Part shown: positions 58,999 through 64,000 of the stretch, one piece after another
Layout of the letters: the number at the start of each line of letters is the position of its first letter
Numbering within the stretch: the stretch's first letter is position 1
Assembly (NCBI RefSeq): GCF_047511655.1
Contig: NC_133389.1
Location: forward strand, 43,372,295-43,436,294
DNA length: 64,000 bases
Source of the DNA: Castor canadensis
Lineage: Eukaryota; Chordata; Mammalia; Rodentia; Castoridae
Direction of reading: 5' to 3'
Program-made: the position numbers and the translations under genes
The notes under the pieces: generated by a model
What the model saw: the letters and a program-made list of their open reading frames with translations, nothing else
Database searches by the model: none
What the model was told of the DNA's origin: nothing

Positions 58999-59335
58999 GA
59001 AATACAGATACTCCTTGATTTACAGTGGGATTATGTTCCAATAAACCCATGCTAAAATCAGAATATCATTATATTGAAAATGTATTTAATGAACCTAACC
59101 TGCTTAACAGCAGAGCACACCGTAGGTTTCTACTGTACCCATTGTGATAGCACGCTGACTGGGAGCTGTAGCTGACTGTAGCTGTCCAGCATTCTTATTG
59201 CATCGGGCTACTAAGGAAAAGATCAAAACTCAAAACTTGAAACATGGTTTCTATTAGATGTGTATTGCTTTTACACCATTGTAAAGCCAAAGAACTGAAA
59301 TTTCATCCATTATAAGTTTGGGACCATTTGTAGTC
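58999..59335. repeat. Tigger-like DNA transposon relic
   Basis: 'actccttgatttacagtggg', 'ccaataaacccatgctaaaa', 'aaaatgtatttaatgaacct' and, at the other end, 'gtgtattgcttttacaccat' and 'aagtttgggaccatttgt' match the order I remember for a Tigger-family non-autonomous element. The two ends are loosely inverted. Subfamily uncertain. Confidence 0.6.
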
Positions 59336-60154
59336 AAGAGTTGAATGCAGTTGCTTTTAAGGAGTGAGAACTGGGGTTTTAGACATTGGTATACTTGTTA
59401 TTTACATAACACTTTAATATAAATAGAAATTAAATTTAAACAGGGAAAAAGAACACAGCCATAAAATTAATAACACATTAGGACTGATGAAGCTGCTTCC
59501 AGAGATAAATTGGGAAAAATTTTCCACTCCAGGACAAAAGAAAAAGAAAAGATATTCCTAATTCAGTAAGTACAAAGTAGCATTTCTCCTGTCTGTTCAA
59601 AGAACAGAATTAAGAAATATCGGTAAGCATGCAAGCTTTTCAAATCACATTTGACATTACTTAATATTTTCTTGAATAAATAATAATGCTGTGCATAATC
59701 AATTTAGCTGGAAATAAAAAATATATTTTAAAAAGGAAAAAATTTATACCCTCTGAAAAGAAACCTGAGTTACACTTAAAAGGTAAATACTGTTAACCAA
59801 TATTAATACTAAACTTTTATTTTTCTGTTTATTTGAATTAAAATTAAAGGGGTGCATTTTCTCTATAAGATAGGATGATAAAAATAAAAGGAAATTATTA
59901 AGTAACAAGTACATATTTGTGTAGTTAGGATAGTTTAATTAAGTCAGGAGTTTGGGTAAGACATTCTTAGAGTTTTTAGATACTCAGAACATGCATTGGG
60001 ACTTCTTTGTTTTCTCTCTTTCTATTTCCTTATTCAAAAATCTATGTGAACGATGAACAGAAGGAATATATTTGCCCATTTGTGGTCAAAAGCATACTAA
60101 AATAAAAGTAACAAAGTTGGCTAATTTTTTGGGAGCATTGGAGTTATTTTATTT
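59336..60154. other. No recognised feature
   Basis: Very AT-rich, no gene evidence. Confidence 0.4.
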
Positions 60155-60250
60155 TTTTTAATTTCATGTCTCTGAGTTCCAATCCCAGAGCTTCTGATTT
60201 AATTGGTCTGGAGTGGGTCCCAGAATCAGTAGTTTTTAAAAATCTCTACA
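60155..60250 (+). repeat. MER5-like hAT relic, partial
   Basis: 'cagagcttctgatttaattg', 'gtctggagtgggtcccagaa' match the middle of MER5A. Truncated on the left. Confidence 0.55.
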
Positions 60251-60284
60251 ACTGATTAAGTGTGCAGAGTGTTTGTAGGCTATT

Positions 60285-60445
60285 CATTGAAATTACCTGG
60301 TGGTACTTATTACAAATACAAATTCCTGGTCCATTCCTTCAGGAACTTGATTCAGTAAGTTTGTGATGGGCCAAGGGAAATTGCACTTTTATGAACACCC
60401 TGTTGTTTCTGATAATTTGCTGCATTTGGAAAACACTGACCTAGG
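60285..60445 (+). repeat. MER5A-like hAT relic
   Basis: 'aaattacctggtggtactt', 'acaaattcctggtccattcc', 'gattcagtaagtttgtgatg' and 'ttggaaaacactga' follow the MER5A order. Two MER5-like pieces lie in tandem here. Confidence 0.65.
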
Positions 60446-60519
60446 AAATCCCATATAAATGAGTGTTAGGTCTCAACTTGATATCACTCAGGCCATCCTA
60501 AACTCTGCTTGACCCTAGA

Positions 60520-61680
60520 GGTGTTTGGCTGGGCCCTCCAAGGAAAACATCTTGTTTCCCACCTGCTCCTCCAGCTGAAGCCCCCTCTGCTTCTTCACCC
60601 TTTTCCCAGCACCCACCTTTTCTCCCTTCGGCTCTCCATACCTGATCTCACTTTTTGTACTCTCCTCTACTCCACCTCCTCTTCAGACCTGGCCATTGTC
60701 TTCCCTAGTCCATGAGGTGGCGGGAGTGGAGGGCTTTATTCGTGTTCATGTTCCTTTCTCCTTTTCTGACATCACAAATTGGAAAGCACCTTGGCTCCTT
60801 TGTGTCAGATCCCACCACAAATTGCAAAGAATTATTTTATCTCACCCAATCCTATGATGACCTTGCATGACATATATGTCATCCTTTCCAACACTCTCTC
60901 TCCTGAGGATAGGGACTGTATCTGGATGGCTGCTCAAGCCCATGCAGACACACTCCACCAATAGGATGCTAACCATAACCCCACTGGGACAGTTGCTGTC
61001 CCCAGGGAAGATCCTCACTGGGACTGTCAGGCAGGTTCCCAGGATCTAAGATGAAGGGGCAATATTATAACTTGTCTTCCAGCAGGGATCAACAAGTTAC
61101 TCTAAGGGCAGTGTACTCTGAAAAGATTAAGGAAATTATTCAAAGGCCAGATGAAAACCCATATACCTTTAATCACCACTAAACAGTGGCAATGATTAGT
61201 ACACCCACCTAACCTCTGAGACTATCAAAGGCTGCGTTTACCACCACCTTCATTTTATCTGTCAGTCAGCCCCTGACATCTGCAAAAATCTCCAAAGATT
61301 AGAGTATGGCCCTGAGATACCCTGAGTGACCTTATTAAGGCTTCCTCCAATCTTTAACAATAGAGAAGAAGAACAAAAGCCCCCAAAATTCAGGAGGGAT
61401 CAAGCCAAATCCCTGATGTTAGCAGAAGCTATTCAAAAGGGGTTCCAAAATGGCCCATATAACACACTTTATCCTTATACCAACAAGAGTTGAAAAGCTC
61501 CCTTGGGGTCCTGTTACAAATGTGGCCAGCCTGGTCACTGGGCAGCTGCCAGGGCCTTGCCCTCTATGTGGTTACACAGGGCACTGGAAATAGGATTGTC
61601 CACAGGGGAAACCATCCACCTGTCAAAAGATAACCAGTACTCACCAGTTGCCTACCCCTGAGCCAGGACAGGCAGATCTC
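60520..61680 (+). pseudogene. ERV gag remnant (proline-rich part, capsid, nucleocapsid)
   Basis: Gag forms the virion core. Seen here: a Pro-rich stretch; a capsid-like start ('VPFSFSDITNW' in one frame near 60,750); a 'TLSPEDRDCIWMAAQAHAD'-like segment near 60,890 in another frame; and two CCHC zinc knuckles. Knuckle 1 (61,512-61,553) has Arg where the last Cys should be (codon at 61,551). Knuckle 2 (61,558-61,599) keeps its Cys and His residues but has a stop at 61,591-61,593 and lies in a different frame. Two knuckles, not one, distinguishes it from simple gammaretroviruses. Multiple frame breaks. Confidence 0.8.
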
Positions 61681-61699
61681 CTAGACTTGGTGACAGAAG

Positions 61700-62015
61700 A
61701 TTGACAGGACCCAGGAGCCATTGCCCTAGACAAGAGCATTGCTGCCTCAGAGCCCAGGGTAACTTTGCCTCAGGTAGGCAGATCTCTTTCCTTATCAACA
61801 CGGAAGCTACCTATTCAGTTTTACCAGAATTTTCCAGACCCCTGTTGCCTTCTTCCCTCTCTATTGTGGGGGTTAATGGTAAGCCCTTTACTCTCTCCTT
61901 ACAGGCCTCCTTCTCTATATTCTGTTTTCACACTCCTTTCTGGTTGCTCCTTAATGTCACACTACACTTACTGGCCGGGACACCTTCCTCAAATTCAGTG
62001 CTTCCTTACACTTGA
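61700..62015 (+). pseudogene. ERV protease remnant
   Basis: A frame of about 104 codons has the retroviral aspartic protease entry: 'FLINTEATYSVLPEF' (61,788-61,832). The catalytic D-T-G-A is N-T-E-A here (61,797-61,808), so the Asp nucleophile and the Gly are both lost. No activity is expected. Confidence 0.8.
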
Positions 62016-62089
62016 ACAGTACTACACAGATACTTTTAACTCTCTTCTGTCCAGATGCTTTCCTTCACTTGACAAACTCATGCCCCACT

Positions 62090-63590
62090 GACCCCACAAC
62101 CTGACACCCTTTCGTCAATACCCAAGTATGGGATACCTTTCTTCCCATAGTTGCTACCCACCACACTCCCATAAAAATCACTTAAAAAACCACAGACCTG
62201 TACATCAGACAAACTCAGTACTCTTTAGGAATAGAAGAACTCTCAAGATCTAAAACCCATGATCTCCCACCTCCTCTGGGCAGGAATTCTCAGACCCACC
62301 AACTCCCCATATAATACTCCCATCTTGGCAGTAAAAAAGTGACCCAACAACTAGACTTGGTCCAAGACCTATGACTCATTAGCCAGGCAGCTGTTCTTAT
62401 ACACCCCATTTTGCCCAAGTCCTATACTCTTCTCACCAATAATCCACCCTCCAACACTCATTTCTTTGTGCTGGACCTTAAAGATGCTTTTTTCACCATT
62501 GTCCTAGATTCCTCCAGCCAGGATCTGTTTGCCTTCACATGGACAGACCCTGATACCCACAGTTCCATCCAGCTAACCTGGACAGTCCTTTATCAAGGCT
62601 TCTGGGGCAACCCCCACTTCTCAGCCTGCTTCTGGCCAGTGATCTCAAGTCTCCCTCCCTCTCTCTCTCTATCTCTCTCTCCCTCTCTCTCTCTCCAAGC
62701 AAGCTCTTACAATATGTAGATGACCTACATATGTAGATGTAGCCCCTCCTTGAACCCATCCCTCAAACATACCACACAACTCCTCAATTTCTTTCCTAAA
62801 AAAGGATATAGGGTCACTCCTTCCAAGGCATAAATATCAGTCTCATAAGTCACTTACCTGAGTCTCACCATTAACCCACACTTTAGGGCCATCCCACAGT
62901 CCTGTAAACAGATAATCCAAGGCTTATCTGTCCTTTTTGGGTCTGGTTGGATATTTTCATCCGTGGATTCCCAATTTTTGTCTCTTTGCCAAGTCCCTAC
63001 ACATGACATCCCAGTTGTCCTCAGGAAACTTTAGACCCTTCTAGGCCAATCAAGGCCCTCTTCATCAAATCCAAGGAGGCTTTATTAAAGACTCCAACAC
63101 TTGGACTCTGGGACTACTCCTGACCCTTTTGCCTGTACCTGCACATAAACCAAAACATCTCCCTGGGCCTCCTGTCTCAGGATTATGGTCATGTGCCTGG
63201 TCTGTTGCACAGATATCAAAACGATTAGACTCAGTCATACAACAATGGCCCCCTTACCGAAAAACCCTAGGGGTGGCAGCTCTTTTCACATCTGAGGCAC
63301 AAAAATTTACATTAGACCAACACATAACCATTTTCTCTACCCACAACCTCCTCTGGTTCTCCTAACTCTTCCCCTACCTGTATATGGCAGCAACATGTGC
63401 TTTTTGTCTCAAATCCCCTTATCTCCTTTCAATGCTGCAGGGCCTTTAACCCCACCTCTCTTCTCCCTGACCCCACAACTAAGAAAGATACTTAATCACC
63501 TACCTATTCCTGCATAGATCTTATAGAATCCCCTCCCCCGCCGACATGTTCTTATCTCTCCTCACCTCCCCTACTTGATGCTCCCTCCTA
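62090..63590 (+). pseudogene. ERV pol: reverse transcriptase remnant
   Basis: RT segments: 'FFVLDLKDAFFTI' near 62,460-62,500 (holding the first catalytic Asp region), 'FAFTWTDPD' near 62,530, and the YVDD box at 62,713-62,724. A CT-rich microsatellite (about 62,648-62,696) lies between the B and C motifs. The upstream segment and the YVDD box are in different frames. The connection region continues to about 63,500 with further stops. Confidence 0.8.
62648..62696. repeat. (CT)n tract inside ERV pol
   Basis: Imperfect CT/CCCT run of about 48 bases, with no counterpart in normal retroviral RT; a local expansion in the old copy. Confidence 0.9.
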
Positions 63591-64000
63591 GTTCATAGAT
63601 GGCAGTTCTTTTAAAGACCCTAAACCAGCAGCAGAATATACCATTACAGACCCTTTACTACAAGACCCACTAGAAGTGATGACTCTTCCCCACACATCAC
63701 ATCTCAAAAGGTATTATTAACCACCCTTACTAGGGCGTTAATTGCAGCTAAAGGCAAAAGGATCAATATATGTACAGATTCAAAATATTCCTATCACATT
63801 GTGCATTCCCATGTCCTTGTTTAGCAGGAAAGAGGCTTCCTTACAACCAAGGGAATCCCCATCACTAATAGTCCCCCAAATCTACCAAGTACTAGAGGCT
63901 CTCAAATTACCCTGAGAAGTAGTTATCATTCATTGTAAGGACCATCAGAGACTCACTGATTTCATCTCCCTCAATAACTCTTGGGTGGATGCGGTAGCCA
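63590..64000 (+). pseudogene. ERV pol: RNase H remnant and beginning of the integrase region, partial
   Basis: The RNase H entry 'FIDGSSF' is at 63,592-63,612 (conserved Asp present). A second Asp block, 'ICTDSKYS', lies near 63,768-63,791. Sequence to the window end looks like the RNase H end/integrase start but contains stops. The gene continues beyond 64,000. Confidence 0.75.

Larger units (their letters stand above)
60520..64000 (+). mobile_element. Endogenous retrovirus, class I (gammaretrovirus-like), 5' LTR not seen, runs off the window
   Basis: In order: a proline-rich gag part (60,540-60,680), capsid-like sequence, two zinc knuckles, a protease-like part, reverse transcriptase, RNase H and the likely start of integrase near the window edge. 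The order and motifs fit a class-I ERV. Stops and frameshifts run throughout, so it is an old, dead copy. No LTR, primer-binding site or matrix region was recognised upstream; old MER5-like DNA lies directly before it. The env gene and 3' LTR, if present, lie beyond the window. Confidence 0.88.

Noticed and set aside
1..64000. CRISPR array, bacterial operon or phage content
   Set aside because: No direct-repeat/spacer arrays or prokaryotic gene organisation. SINE, LINE and ERV content shows a mammalian genome.

Overview
The window looks like non-coding DNA from a rodent nuclear genome. I found no convincing exon of a cellular protein-coding gene, no rRNA or tRNA gene, and no CRISPR array. Three things point to a rodent: 7SL-derived B1 SINEs, tRNA-derived ID SINEs, and many composite SINEs joining B1 units to an ID-like unit. 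From memory, the composite sequences resemble those of castorimorph rodents such as beaver. That is a moderate-confidence inference (about 0.5), not a search result.

Layout. 1-11.0 kb is mostly unrecognised, AT-rich sequence with a few old repeats (MIR, L2, B1) and a 60-bp TA tract. 11.2-12.6 kb is a 5'-truncated minus-strand L1 with a 15-bp target-site duplication (TSD), lying inside a much older L1. 13.5-26.3 kb holds scattered SINEs, MIRs, an L2, an L1 3' tail, a GA microsatellite and a possible old LTR at about 14.8-15.4 kb. 26.4-37.6 kb is one large insertion bounded by a 14-bp TSD: a full-length L1 of about 7.0 kb on the minus strand. A second, younger, 5'-truncated L1 (31.5-35.5 kb) lies inside its ORF1. 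A short inverted L1 3'UTR piece sits at its 5' end. 37.6-44 kb has an old L1 ORF2 relic, several composite SINEs and a MER5A-like element. 44.4-45.9 kb is a plus-strand truncated L1 with a 14-bp TSD. 46-60.5 kb holds SINEs, MIRs, an unusual 32-bp-arm quasi-palindrome inside a MIR, a mosaic L1 insertion (53.5-54.4 kb), an ERVL-type LTR, a Tigger-like relic and MER5-like pieces. 60.5-64 kb is a decayed class-I endogenous retrovirus on the plus strand (gag-pro-pol), with no 5' LTR seen and running off the window.

The recognisable protein-coding matter is retroelement-derived: L1 ORF1p (coiled coil, RRM, C-terminal domain), L1 ORF2p (endonuclease, reverse transcriptase, Cys-rich C-terminus) and dead retroviral gag/pro/pol. 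The longest open frame (1078 codons) is the ORF2 of the nested L1. It is broken by a two-base frameshift near its 5' end and one nonsense codon near its 3' end. The points most worth following are the nested and chimeric L1 structure, a frameshift shared by two L1 copies, the mosaic L1 insertion, the three-part SINE family and the MIR quasi-palindrome. I saw no new multi-gene system. Repeat family names are from memory of consensus sequences, and boundaries are approximate unless a TSD fixes them.
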